Source: Macrobrachium rosenbergii
Taxonomy: Eukaryota > Arthropoda > Malacostraca > Decapoda > Palaemonidae
Length of the DNA stretch: 64,000 bases
Direction: 5' to 3'
NCBI RefSeq assembly: GCF_040412425.1
Contig: NC_089762.1
Coordinates: 20,150,202-20,214,201 of the forward strand
A program made the position numbers and the translations under genes. Under the pieces are notes generated by a model. It saw only the letters and a list, made by a program, of their open reading frames with translations. It did no database searches and was not told the origin of the DNA. Below are positions 37,265-48,879 of this stretch, piece after piece (positions within the stretch are counted from its first letter, which is position 1; each line of letters starts with the position of its first letter).

Positions 37265-38330
37265 CATTACACATCGGCACCAGGAACAAATTCGCAAACA
37301 GGAGAGCCACGTATGTAGTCGGGAGACAACAGAGAAACAGAAATGGTCGTATGATTCTTCTGGCGGGGAGCAGCGATGCAGTCCCTACTCCTCCAACATC
37401 TGATGGGGGAGGACCGAGCGGGCTAAAAGACAAAGACGACGAGGACGAAGAAGACTAAGAAGATGATGGAGAGGGAGGACTACATCATTTCTTCTTCAAA
37501 ACATGTCCGTACCTCTTTCGGAAGACGATGTCAACTCTGTCCACCACAGCTTGGATGAGAGAGTCTGGAGATGGAGCAGGAGCAGATGATGTCACCGCAG
37601 ACCATACTAAGTCACAGGGACTGAGGCCCTAGGCACAGGAGCAGGGAGAGCCACTGGCCTGGAAATGTCATGATGGCTGAGCTGGGAACCCAAGGAGACG
37701 TCGCCTTAACAGGAGTTGACCCAGGATGATGCGTGGAAAGGTCTGATGGCAGATGAGACACACCAGGAACAGTAGCACTCGACCCAGATGAGCGATGAGC
37801 AGGGGGACTGGGAACTGCCGTGGCGACCAACACGGGAATGAGAGAAGACATGAAGTGGGATAACAGGCAGTCTAAGGTTGGTACCCTTGATAGGCCTAAA
37901 GAGGCCCAAATGTCTGACTTCTTCTATGCATCAGATCCTGAAACAGTAGAACAAGATGGTGCTGCCTCCACCCTCCAGTGGGAGAAGGGGGGAGCCTCCC
38001 CTCCTGAGAGAATGGGGGCAGCAAAAGGGAAAGAATAGGAAGAGGTAAAATCTTCTAAGGAAGAAGAAGCAACTGGAGGAGGTTTGGTCAAGGGAGAGGC
38101 AGAACAATAGGGGAGCTTGAGAAGCATCCATTGAAGGAGGAGAGGACCCTTCCCAAGATGGCTCCTCCGATTTCCTCTTATGCTGTCTCTTCTTGGCAAA
38201 GACCCTCCATTGCTTAGGAGACGAAGAACGACACTCAGGGCAAGGATTAGCTACGTTACAATCATTAGACTCATCTACTGCAAGTAGAACGAGGATTGGT
38301 CTCATACGAAGCAAGAAAACGAGAGCAAGG
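37265..38330 (-). pseudogene. Retroelement gag-like remnant, minus strand
   Basis: The best part, from about 38314, contains CNVANPCPECRSSSPKQW then RVFAKKRQHKRKSEEPSW. This matches the CDECVDWDPKQW block at 11400 and the GESWSVDQMEEL block at 62030. Downstream, Ser/Pro-rich sequence continues with frame changes, including DASQAPLL and later SSATVPGVSHLPS. Same retroelement family as the other two remnants, inserted on the opposite strand. Not functional. Confidence 0.55.
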
Positions 38331-38339
38331 GTAGGTTTA

Positions 38340-38639
38340 GTAGCTATGAAAAATACACATTAATTAAAAACTGTCATGTTTGAAAGTTTTTGCAAGAGAA
38401 GAATGTTGGGTGTAAGTGTAAGAGTAAAGTTATGATGGTAAATGGAAACCAGGAAGATGGATCAGTGAATGTTGATATGGATGGTGGAAAAATGAAAGCG
38501 GTTAATATCAGTGAGCATTTGGTAGTAAATATATAAAGTGGTGTTAGAATAAGTAAAGATATTAGTCACAGAATGCATAAATCAAGAAGCAATAATAATT
38601 TATGCAAAAGCTTGGAAAGAAACTTAATTGTGTTTGGAA
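38340..38639 (+). mobile_element. Possible LINE fragment
   Basis: Weak and frame-broken: short open pieces such as RRMLGVSVRVK and VNVDMDGGKMKAVNISEHL resemble the region after the YADD box in LINE reverse transcriptases. It may belong to the same LINE as 33735-37210. Confidence 0.35.
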
Positions 38640-38789
38640 AACAGGGCGAGAAAAAGCAGCGCTTTTTGGCCCGATAACGAAAAATTGCCGAAAAAGTCCC
38701 GAAATCGCCGATTTTCGGTTAGCAGCGATTTTCGGTTATCATCACACCCTTAGAAATGGAACCCCGCCGATAACCGGGGACTGCCTGTA
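38640..38789. mobile_element. GGCAGTCCC-family MITE end
   Basis: Ends GATAACCGGGGACTGCCTGTA. The adjoining gattttcggttagcagcg is the family interior. Confidence 0.8.
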
Positions 38790-39063
38790 CTGTAATTCAG
38801 AAATATTAGGTCAAGATTGGGGAGAATGACCTAAAAAGTGATGTGTATAGGTGGTGTGACAGCTTTATTGGGAAGGAAGTGCTTTAATATCCAGAAAACA
38901 CCAGAATGTGTGCAAAGTAGGGGTTAATAGTTCAATGTGCTAAGTACAGTTGATTTTTCTATGTAGGGGTTTGAAGGAGCTAATGTTCTGGAAATTTTCT
39001 TTGGATCCACCCTGGTAGAGGAAATGGCCTAATGTTGGAAAATTGTACATTATACTGTATATA
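38790..39063. other. No recognisable feature
   Basis: Short AT-rich spacer between two MITEs of the same family. Confidence 0.5.
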
Positions 39064-39308
39064 TAGGCAGTCCCCAGTTATCGGTGGAGGTTCTGTTTGC
39101 GACGGCGTGACGATAACTGAAAATTGCCAGTAACTGAAAATCGGCGATAATAGTGTTGGTCCCTGGTTATCAGCGCCGATGACCGGAGGTGGACGCATAT
39201 CGGCGCTGAAAATCCAGTTATCGTCACAAGACAAGTGCCGCAAAACCGGATCGCCAATAACCAAGGCCACCGATAACCGAGGCCACCGATAACCAGGGAC
39301 TGCCTGTA
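39064..39308. mobile_element. MITE, GGCAGTCCC family, copy 6
   Basis: Ends TAGGCAGTCCCCAGTTATCG and AACCAGGGACTGCCTGTA. A short internal duplication (ccaccgataaccgaggccac) is seen near the right end. Confidence 0.88.
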
Positions 39309-39390
39309 TGTATAGTATTGAGAAGGAATACAGCAGTGAAAAATGTAAGAGGTAAAGTAACTAATCTAATCAAGTAAAATGAGTAAACAA

Positions 39391-40065
39391 TACGGTAGAC
39401 CCCCCTTACTTGCGGGTCATGCATACCAGACCCCCCCCATGAATAGTTAAAAAATCCATGAATAGTCAACACCCTCCCTCTAAAAATGCTTAACTGCCTA
39501 TCTTGAAAGTTCAAATACCAAATTTTTACTTTAAAGTATCATCCTGTTGTTGATATAATTTCAAAGTCATCTTAAACATTACTACCCTTAAAAATATATA
39601 CATACGTACTTCTAACCCTCCCAGCCAACAGAAAGATAGAGTTACCACTAATTTATATTCAGCCAGCACAAGTGAGAGAGAGAGAGAGCTATCTCTTTAA
39701 TCTCTCAAGGAATTTTAATCCATTTCTCTTTAAGTGACTGACAACAAAAAAAATTCATGCTTGTTTTTTGTCTTCCAAAGACCCGTTATGTTTTAAAACA
39801 CTATGAACTAAGTATCTGTTTATTTTCACATTCTACCCTTTGGCAAAGAGAGAGAGAGAGAGAGAGAGATTTTTCAGTATCACGTATCCTTCCTAGTTGT
39901 TGGCAACGCTGAACCTTTGCTGTCTGGTTACTTGACACATTTGACAGGTTCACCCTCCCCCATGATCTCTGAAACTCATGAAAAAAGATTGGGGTCAGTG
40001 AAATTTGTTTGTTTAAATTTTTTCATTTACTTACTACAGAAATGCATAATGTTGTAATTGCAGTA

Positions 40066-40104
<39 letters not shown>

Positions 40105-40588
40105 CATATCTTATTAATATTTAAAAATTAGTTCTTATTATTAGGTAAATCATTTATTTATCATACAAAACAAATATATATTCTCTCATCACAGTAGGAG
40201 AGTTCTTTGTTGGGCGGGTGGGTTCCGTTCTCAGCTAGCACTCTGCTGGCCGCGAGATCGAATCTCCGGCCGGCCAGTGAAGAATCAGAGGAATTTATTT
40301 CTGGTGATAGAAATTCATTTCTCCCTATAATATGGTTCGGATGCCACAGTAAGCTGTAGGTCCCATTGCTAGGTAATCATTTGGTTCTTAGCCACGTAAA
40401 ATAAGTCTAATCCTTTGGGCCAGCCCTAGGAAAACTGTTAATCAGCTCAGTGGTCTGGTTAAACGAAGGTATACTTAACTTTTTATCACAGTAGGAGAAA
40501 AGAGAAAGAGAACTGAAATCGGAGGGGAGAAAGAGAGAAAGAGAAACATTAGTACTAATGCATCTTATTACATATTATTTAATCTTAC

Positions 40589-40639
<51 letters not shown>

Positions 40640-40853
40640 TAATCTTATTAATCGTAATAATATTTGAAAATTATTAAGTCATTATTTTATCATAAAAATG
40701 TATTTAGTCATGAAAATAACATCAAAATACACTAATTAGTGAATATTTATTGACGAAAAAACCCTAAAGGGCGAGTTTTCCCACAAATAATTTTTAGATA
40801 GGTTCCACAAAAATCCTGCAAATCGTGAGCCCGCAAATCTGGGGGTTGCTGTA
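39391..40853. mobile_element. CAGTAAACCCCC-type element carrying a SINE
   Basis: Left TACGGTAGACCCCCCTTACT and right GCAAATCTGGGGGTTGCTGTA. The interior includes GA tracts (39671-39687, 39847-39869), ATT tracts (40069-40104, 40587-40639) and a SINE at 40202-40484. Confidence 0.7.
40188..40498 (+). mobile_element. tRNA-derived SINE, copy 3, with target-site duplication
   Basis: A 14-base direct repeat ATCACAGTAGGAGA lies at 40188-40201 and 40485-40498. Between them is the SINE: tRNA-like head with a B box GATCGAATC at about 40256-40264, body, and tail ending gtatacttaacttttt. This is the cleanest retroposition signature in the window and gives the exact ends of the family. Confidence 0.93.
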
Positions 40854-40879
40854 TACAGTATAGAAAAAGATAGATTAAT

Positions 40880-41985
40880 GAAAAATTCACTCTAATGTAC
40901 ATTCATGTCATGTCAGCTTCTCCTTTCTCTGTCAAATTATTTCCCTCATATCTCTTGTCATGACATCACAGAAATGCTTTCTGATGCTGCATTTATTCAA
41001 CTGATGTTATCATTGACCCATCCATCCTTTTAACAGGTATTTCCCTCTTTCTTTCCACCCATAGGTATTTCATTAATAATTCACTGGGGCTGTCATAACA
41101 CCAATGCCACTTCCTTGTCAACATCATCTGCCCATTTCTGAAGCCTTCTTACCTCTTCTTAATCTTCATTAAACTTCTTTATCTTTAGTATTCACCACGT
41201 TCTACTTTGCAATCGTCTTCTGTTTCCTGAAATATGTCTGCATGTACCTTTTGTTTCTGTGTATTCAGTATTGTATCCCAGTCTCATATGATATACATTC
41301 AAGGTTTCCATCTTCTTACTCCATATCCCAGTACTTCTTTACCAGCAGATTGATATGCATTCTTGATGTCAAACCTGTCATTCATCATCTGCTCCTCCTC
41401 AGATAAGATTTCTTGAAAAGAAAATCTATTTTTTCATCTAATTACTTAATCCTCTTGGAGTTCATTTTCAATAAGTTCTTTTGTATTAAACCTAGAAACA
41501 GTGCTCTGTCAGCTGCTTTGTTGGGTGCTTTTAATTTCAACTTTAACATAGCAGAGACAAGTTGGTAAATATTGCTAACATCTGCTCCTCTGTAGCTCGT
41601 AGCTTCCCCATTGTTCTTATTCTCTTGTAATTAATGCCACTGTGATCTATTTGGTTTCTAAAGAAGTTAAAGTGTATTTTTAGATGTCCTTTTGTTGAAA
41701 AGAGTACTACCTCCAGTCATCAAGTTATTTGCACACAGAAACTAATAAATTGCACCCCATTTTGTTTGCAGTCTTTCCCAGCCCTTCTCTGCCCATTAAA
41801 TCCTCCATATTTTCATTGTTCCTACCAACTTTTGCATTTACATCACCAACAATAATTTTTTTTTTCTTTTGTGGTTTATCTGTCACTTTCTGCAGATATG
41901 TATAAAATTTATCTTTAATTTCTTCAGAGACATCATTTGTCAGTTCATAGCACAATGCAATACTATATTTCACTGTTTTCATATA
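40880..41985 (-). mobile_element. Degraded LINE, endonuclease and linker
   Basis: On the minus strand 41982-41725 reads MKTVKYSIALCYELTNDVSE and on through KKIIVGDVNAKVGRNNENME and GREGLGKTANKMG. GD-x-NAK-x-G is the central motif of EEP-type endonucleases in LINEs. Further along, RNQIDHSGIN (about 41660) is the IDH/IDY region, and DGSMITS-like sequence lies near 41020. All are separated by stops. The element is cut by the CAGTAAACCCCC-type element at 40853. Confidence 0.8.
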
Positions 41986-42232
41986 AATTTTGCAGCAGAA
42001 TCATAGTGCTCACAGCTCTCCCTGTCAGTCAGTGCTTTTTATGTATTTGGTGTTTAGATACGCTTATGATTAAGCTCAACGATTTTGAGTTCAGAAAAAA
42101 ACTAGCATAAAAATCTCAACTCAACTGAGAAACAACTCAGTTTATACTTGTTACAGCATTTTCAGTCGGTAATTTTAAGCAGCAATATTAAGATGTGATA
42201 AATATTAGGTAAAAATGCTTAGGTAATAATTA

Positions 42233-42418
42233 TCATATGCTTTCTTCATGAATCATATAATTAGAAATCAACTGTTTAGACATCACCAAGATTCCTCCAT
42301 TAAAACAGTATTGGTATACAGATTGCACTTTGAAAATTAATGAATTTGATAAAAATATTATATCTTGAGCACTGACTTCATCTGGGGATACTTTGTCATC
42401 CATCATGCATTCATAGGC
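42233..42418 (-). CDS. Coding-like minus-strand segment c
   Basis: Open for about 61 codons to a TGA at 42235-42233. It contains YECMMDDKVSPDEVSAQ, then FKVQSVYQYCFNGGILVMSK and NYMIHEESI. With an acceptor TATTTGAG just upstream, its two leading bases (cc) would pair with the single base left by the donor CAG|GTATCT in segment b. No family recognised. It could be the 3' part of the same gene as segments a and b. Confidence 0.35.
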   Translation of the reverse strand, partial: AYECMMDDKVSPDEVSAQDIIFLSNSLIFKVQSVYQYCFNGGILVMSKQLISNYMIHEESI

Positions 42419-42440
42419 TCAAATATTACTGTACTCTCTC

Positions 42441-42671
42441 CTAAATCCAAAAGAGGATGTATTTCTTGTGACCTGTCTTAAGTTTTCTTGTGGAAAGAAA
42501 GTCTGACTGTTCCTTATTTAGTGTTGTAAGTTCTTTGGAGATACCTGTATAACCAATAGGTTCTAATACGGGAAAGAATATCATCACTGCATTGACTAAG
42601 GGTTTAAGTGACAAAGGCTCTGTAGTGGGATCACCAGTTTTGCGAGGTTTGAGGCTTCACAACAAAATCAG
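42441..42671 (-). pseudogene. Coding-like minus-strand segment b with in-frame TGA
   Basis: It follows a strong acceptor (TTTATCTAAATTTGCAG) and in phase 0 reads LILL, a TGA at 42659-42657, then SLKPRKTGDPTTEPLSL, KPLVNAVMIFFPVLEPIG, ISKELTTLNKEQSDFL and on to a TAG at 42441. Except for the early TGA it is open for 77 codons. TGA could derive from CGA. A possible donor CAG|GTATCT lies inside. I do not recognise the protein. Confidence 0.4.
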
Positions 42672-42830
42672 CTGCAAATTTAGATAAAAGAGTCTAGCTT
42701 TTTGTGTGAGTAACTATCTGATACGCCACAAAGCTCAAAGGTGCAAATGCCAAGAGCAAGACCATCGTCAGTGTAGAGTCAAGAAAAGATGAATTTCATA
42801 AGGTTCACATGGTGCTCTTGCTAAACTTAC

Positions 42831-43115
42831 CAAGATGAGAGACAGGCCCCGTCTTAAAGGCTTAATAATTCTGCTAGATACATTTTTCTGGAAATGTTGC
42901 CACGTCTGTTGTACATCTAAGAAGGCAGAAAAACTTATCATGTCAGGAAAATCTAGTAGATGACATTCCTTTACACCTTTATTAGCTAATATCGATAAGC
43001 CCTTGTCTTTCCAAAGAGACAACAGGAAATCTAGTTTAGGATTGATGCGATGAGATGGACTGATGTTCCTCCCACCACAACTACGAGGAATTTCCACTTT
43101 AACTTGCACTGTCAT
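42831..43115 (-). CDS. Coding-like minus-strand segment a (candidate first exon)
   Basis: ATG at 43115, 95 codons, ending at a consensus donor (CTTG|GTAAGT). It includes MTVQVKVEIPRSCGGRN, PKLDFLLSLWKDKGLSI, CHLLDFPDMISFSAFLDV and SSRIIKPLRRGLSLIL. The frame, the length and the donor at its end are unlikely by chance. The next acceptor in phase is 159 bp on (segment b). It lies antisense inside the last intron of the plus-strand gene. Either a small nested gene or a decayed mobile-element gene; no motif settles it. Confidence 0.5.
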
Positions 43116-43680
43116 GCTGTGCGTTCTGTCATGGTTTAGCTATTGCTTTGGTTGCCCCCTTGGTTGACATAAGATGAGATGAACATTTGCTTAGGGGATC
43201 TATAGTGGTGTTAAGAGAGAAGCATTTTGTATTACCATGCACAAGACACAAAATGTGTTAGTGAGCTATTGGCATAGGCTGGGTGTTACACTCATAGTAT
43301 CCATTTGCATTAGTCAAATAGGCTATTGCAGCTGTATTTAAGATAAAGGCAATGTTACTGAAACTGATATTTTACTTGCTGAATCATTTATATTTTATCA
43401 TCATGTTATATCATCGTTGTAATATAAAAAAAAAAAACTGATCAACTGCCATATGCATTAAAGTAGGCTAGGCTAATGTTTACGTTCTCAGAATTAGCTG
43501 ATTGAGGCCTACTTCTGAAATAATTAGGAATCATTTTTTAGTTGCTAAAAGACAGATTATTACTGGAGTTACTTTTATTTTTGTACTTAAAACAAATGTA
43601 AAAGGTATACAAGGCAAACAAGCATATTGCATGTTAAACTAAAATCCCCTCAAAATTGCAAAACAGCTGTTCCCCGATTA
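43116..43680. other. No firm feature
   Basis: AT-rich, upstream of the minus-strand cluster. No promoter motif I would trust. Confidence 0.4.
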
Positions 43681-44387
43681 GGTTGTATATGTCCATATTT
43701 GATGTTCCTTGTGTCAGTTCTTTGGTATATGGTGCTCGTGCAATAGTAAATGGTTGTTAATAATAAGAGATAGTTGTGATTTGTTTCATATGTCATAAGT
43801 TTGGTAATCTTGTTTGCAAGCCTAACCTAGTACAATTTACCAAAAGTGAAATTCACTTTACAAGCATAGCCTAGTGCAGTATGATCTACCAAAAATGAAA
43901 TTCTCTTCACACGCAGCGTAGTGCAGTATCATCTACTTAAAATGAAATTTGCTCAGTAAATAATGACTAGTTTTTTTTTTTACTTTTGTTTATTTAACAA
44001 GAAGATTGGGTTACAGAAGGAGAGAAGTTAGCCCAATGTCATCTTGTCTATTGAAAATGCAACTCACGTGATGCATGAGATATATGATGAAATCATTTTT
44101 TGGGGACAAAATTTTAGGGGTTGCATGATACATGAGATTGAATGGCACAAGATTTTATACGGTATATTTCATTTGTTTACTCATAATTTGATAAATTTGC
44201 CCCCTTTTTTTTTTTTATTCACAGAGTGTCCTTACCCTGAATAAAACCAAGTATTGCATTTTTCATATTGAGCTGTAGACTGAGCTCTTTCAGTATGCTA
44301 TTTTTCAGAACAATATTTAAGAGGTTATCATTAATCATTAGTTTAATGATCACTGATTTCTCATTTTGTGTGTGTGTGTGTATAGTG

Positions 44388-44543
<156 letters not shown>

Positions 44544-45231
44544 TTTTTTGGGATGATGTACCCAAAGCAAATTAATTTTAAGAGTGCCACTAAAATGTAG
44601 TTAATCATTTTATGTATTACTGTATTGGAATTAATGATATTTCATTTAACCTCTTAATATCATAGAAGCTTTAGTTGTATGCTTATGTGTTTGTGTGTTA
44701 ACATCTATGTGACATTTTATTGTTGTTGATGTCACCATTTAGCTTTTTTTTTTCTTTTAGTTGACTGTAATATGATAATCACACATATCATAGCAGTACA
44801 CAGGAGAATATTTTATCACTGTTGATATTTCAACTCAAATATAATGTTCACATTCACAGTAAAAGATTAATTTAAAATACAGTATATATACGCTCAGTGT
44901 AAATTCATCACAAGTTTTGTCATAGATGTTGGCACACACGTTGAACTATTTATGGCTCGTTTCCCCCCTTACTCAACCGAAGGGAATGAATGTGTGTGTG
45001 TTTGTGTGTAAATGTACACACACACACGGGAGAGGACACTGAATGCATTTCTCTGTCTCTTGTGGGGTGTAAATTTTATTGTTTTTTCATTGTTTATGCA
45101 GGGAAATTATGACTGAACACATTAAAAAATGAAAAAATACAGTAAAATTAAAATGAGAATAGTATAAAATCAAAATGAAAAAGGGAAGGAGTGATTGTGT
45201 TATAGGCTGTAATGTATGCGATACCTTAGAT

Positions 45232-45232
<1 letters not shown>

Positions 45233-45290
<58 letters not shown>
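45233..45290. repeat. (CT)n microsatellite
   Basis: Pure CT tract, at the place where member 1 of the repeat pair has a TA tract. Confidence 0.97.
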
Positions 45291-45293
<3 letters not shown>

Positions 45294-45836
45294 GTGCTTG
45301 ATGTATTTCATTACAAGATTCATTACAGTATTGTACATATCATTTAATCAAATGTGGAAAAACATAAACATCAAAATCATTAAAAAAGTTTCAACAAGTC
45401 AGATCCCTGCCTACCCTTCTCCACCCATCCCACACTGCATACCTACCCCTTTCCTAGCCAGGGATACTTCTCTGCTCCACTCACCTTCCAAAACGACCCT
45501 ATCTCTGGGTGAGTCTTCTTGTAAACAGCCGTACTGTTGCTCCCATCACATGCCACCCAGCCATCTAACCCCCCACAACCATTGGAAACTTTTCCAGGCC
45601 TCCCACACCTCCAAACTCTTTCTCTGTCTCTTTATGCGTGTAAGGAGTGTTACCAAGAGTTCCTTAGGCTGCTCAGCATTGTCAACCATCAGAGAGTGGT
45701 TTTTTCAAATATTTTGAAATTTTTATGTACAGTATATACTGTGTATCTTTGGTCCCTGGTCCAGTTGTGTCAGATAATGTCAAGGTCTGGATAATGCAGA
45801 TCAGGATAATCGAGAGATTACTGTATTATTGTTTAG

Positions 45837-45922
45837 GTACAGAGGAAAAAAAGGCAAAGTATCAAAACAAGCTCACTAGTAAGGTCCTGAAAATCCAAAG
45901 TGGGATGCCATCAGCTCATTAA
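45837..45922 (+). CDS. Exon 9, terminal coding exon
   Basis: The acceptor TATTATTGTTTAG is followed by two bases that complete Gly with the last base of exon 8. Then TEEKKAKYQNKLTSKVLKIQ and SGMPSAH to a TAA at 45920-45922. A lysine-rich helical tail. No other frame is open to a sensible end. The match of phase with exon 8 over an 18.5 kb intron could be chance one time in three; the composition and the poly(A) signals that follow add support. Confidence 0.7.
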
Positions 45923-46386
45923 CTTTTTATCTCTTCCAAAGTTAAGTAATCTATAGACTCTGCAGACAGAAAGGACAGAGGGAAAAGAGTTTTTAGAAAT
46001 GGAGTGTAGTCCCTCCAAAGACTTACAACCATCTTCCCACATGACAAAAAGAAATGTTTAAATCTTAAAAAAATACACTTTTGGGAGCCATATACCTGTT
46101 AGCCCTCTGCTACCAAGCACAGCACAAGCTGAGCATCCTAATTATGACATTTGTCTGTGGAAGAGCATTGGTATGTGAAAGAGCATGGCAGTGTCATCAA
46201 TTCAGATGCCCACACAGGTCATTTCTGATTTATTCTCATTTTTACAGCTGAGTTAGTGACTGCTTTGCATTGAGTGATGACCACTTAAAAGTAGATATCA
46301 TTGTTTAAATCAAATGTTTGAAATAAAAGTTATAATCTTATAACCTTTTAAAGCAGTGAAAGATGAAATGGTACTACATCAATAAA
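45923..46386 (+). other. Probable 3' UTR with poly(A) signals
   Basis: AATAAA at 46322-46327 and 46381-46386, 400-460 bp beyond the stop of exon 9. The stretch carries no repeat that I recognise. Confidence 0.5.
46322..46327 (+). terminator. Poly(A) signal AATAAA
   Basis: Canonical hexamer downstream of exon 9; a second at 46381-46386 could be used instead. Confidence 0.45.
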
Positions 46387-47030
46387 ATACTAGAAAAAAG
46401 AATGTGGAACTCTGTTTAAAAAGTTACATGTGCAAACTATATTTAAAAAGATAGTTGTGCTGTAGAAAGAAACATTACTTATATAGCTGGAATAAAAATG
46501 ACACTGTGCTATAGGAAGGTTAGGTACTGGATGGTTATTAGACAAAACCATTTAAAACAGCTGGATGATAATGTTTACATAATTATGAAATGGAAATGAT
46601 ACTTCGATGTAAAAGGACTGGTATGGTAACAAAGAAATGGACATAAAAACTTTTATTAAATGTTTGAAATACTTCCAGGTCATGATGGCATATGCATGTG
46701 CTTGAAGTCAGAATACGTTCAAGAAGCATAGTTGTATGATGATTGGTTATAAAAATAGTAAGAGGATAATCTGAGGCTAAGTAATTACTGTATACTTAAG
46801 TACCTACTGTTGACTTAGAGTAGTACTGTATGGTAATATACAGCGTATTTGTACATACCGTTTGGTAAACAATATTGAAATTGGTAAAAGAAAAACTATA
46901 AAGCCTTTATGCTATAGGATATAAAATTTTGTTGTTGAGTGCTTGGAATGCACTATAAGTATCACAATTACAGTTGACAGATAGCATGTAATAGGAATGA
47001 GGAAGGAGAAATGTTTGAATGCATCTATTC
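46387..47030. other. Intergenic, nothing recognised
   Basis: AT-rich without repeat ends or coding-like stretches. Confidence 0.5.
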
Positions 47031-47036
47031 TTTCAG

Positions 47037-47390
47037 TCATCTTCCTCTTCACTGCAAGGTGGCTTCTCTTGGGGTTTTATATGTATTAGTTTGGTCACTG
47101 TTCCATTTAGCTTAAGGCTGGGTTTTTAACTATCAGGAGTCATCATAGGACCCATCAGGCCACCTCTTTACCCCTCTTTCCACATTTACCGCATGAAAAT
47201 TTAGCATGGTTCAGTAACTTTTTCTTCACATGTGGAAGTGTGTGATCCTCTGTCTTCTGCTTTTCATGACTTGTAACTTTACGAGGAGGGTTTATCCTTT
47301 CCTGTCTTCTAGTTTTTTCAGCCTGGTCAGAGAAAGAGTGTTTGGTTGTCCATCTCTTTCGCTTTTGTCTTAACATAAACAACACTTGTG
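47037..47390 (-). pseudogene. Lys-rich minus-strand coding-like segment
   Basis: From ATG near 47376 the minus strand reads MLRQKRKRWTTKHSFSDQ, then AEKTRRQERINPPRKV, THTLP-like HVKKKLLNHAKFSCGKCG and KRGKEVA to a TGA at 47155. Some 40 bases further an unlinked open stretch, NGTVTKLIHIKPQEKPPCS then EEEDD, ends at a TGA at 47039-47037. Composition (basic, one C-x2-C, acidic end) looks protein-derived, but no intron with matching phase joins the two parts. Probably a frame-damaged gene copy; family unknown. Confidence 0.35.
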
Positions 47391-47631
47391 CATTGAGTCA
47401 GCATCATTAAAATAGTAATATTTTAATATCTTATACAATCATTATGCTAGTATTTTGAATATTGATTGTTATATTGCCCATATCTCTGCATTTTGGGAAC
47501 AAAATTAGCATCTTGTAACTATCTGTGTGTCATATCCAATTAAAACCTCACATATCCTCCATTACCCTTGAAGTACAATTATAATTATAGTCTAGCTATG
47601 ATTATTACTTTTTTTGGCATTGACTTAGTTA

Positions 47632-48879
47632 CATAGGCATAGGAGGTGGAATTTATTTTGGAGGGCAACACCAAGTTTTCCCGAATTTTACAAACCTCCA
47701 TAGTTTTTTCAAATTGCCATATATCTGTGTAATAAACACCAAACAGTTGCTAAATTATGTACAGTAGGTACAAATTTAAAGACGTTTAGCAAAGCTATGG
47801 AGCTACTATTCTATTCTTCATTCAGAGTGTTCATGCATACATCTTATGTGTGTTTTAAAAGTACTAATACTCTCAAATACAATAAAATGCAGGGGCAACT
47901 TTTAAAACTTACGCAACTTATAAAGGAGCATAATATCAACAGATTATTTTTACATTATTTTTCAAAATATATGACATGAATAATGGATCACCAACTACGT
48001 GCAGAAAAGATATAAAAATACAAATGAAAATCTGTATTTCACTGGTACCAGGAAAGAACTAGAATAAGCACTAAACTAGGTTCCTGCTGTCTTCCGGTAC
48101 CCTACCAGTATCGGACATAGGCAACTTGCAGAAAATGACCCAACTTGTTTCCCATGATCGTAAACATGATAGAATATGAGGTCTGATAAAGCTACAACAT
48201 TTTAAATGAAGGCCTCTGTTCTAATATCCTTCGTGTAAATACATCATTACCCCATGAAAGCCCTAAAATAAGCACAAGGAAAATTTCCTGCCTTTAACTT
48301 TCTTTTCTTTGACCATAAACATGCTTGACCTTGACAGATGCACCATAAATATACAGCTAAAAATCCTAAAGTAATGATTTTTCATAAATTATTGTCCTAT
48401 TTCTATGTACCAAACACATAAGTGATTACTGCATTCATAACGCTAATTGAACTGTTAAAATGGTAGAAACTTACATAAATAGCCGATGATAGCCCTTAGA
48501 TGCGGTGGTCCAAACACTACCAGTAGCAGAGTTTGTGGGAGATTTGTTTATAGTTGGAGTTTCCTGCCTCCTCATCGCCAGCAAGGATAAAAAAAGGAGT
48601 CGTGTATTCACGGAAAATTAGTAGGATGATTTTTATAATCAAATGGGGATATTCTAAAGGAAATAGTAAATTGATAATCATAATTCATGTGCAATTATTT
48701 ATTACCTGGTTGACTTACAAATACAAGTTTATCATAATTTTTATTCTAATTCCTATTATTTTTTAAATTATAGAATTTTTTTTCTTCCCCCAAATGCCCG
48801 AATATCCCAACCCATTTGCCCGAATTTTAGCAGATTCCTGAATCCAGGGGGTGCAGTCCCCCCACCTCCTAAGCCTATG
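47632..48879. mobile_element. TIR element with 18-bp ends
   Basis: Left CATAGGCATAGGAGGTGG and right, complemented, CATAGGCTTAGGAGGTGG: 17 of 18 match. Both ends continue with Cys/Pro-free AT-rich DNA containing a cccgaattttacaaa/gcccgaattttag pair. No transposase frame. Superfamily not determined. Confidence 0.65.

Noticed and set aside
37820..38038. Plus-strand open frame in the gag-like region
   Set aside because: Antisense to the better-supported minus-strand Cys/Pro-rich remnant.
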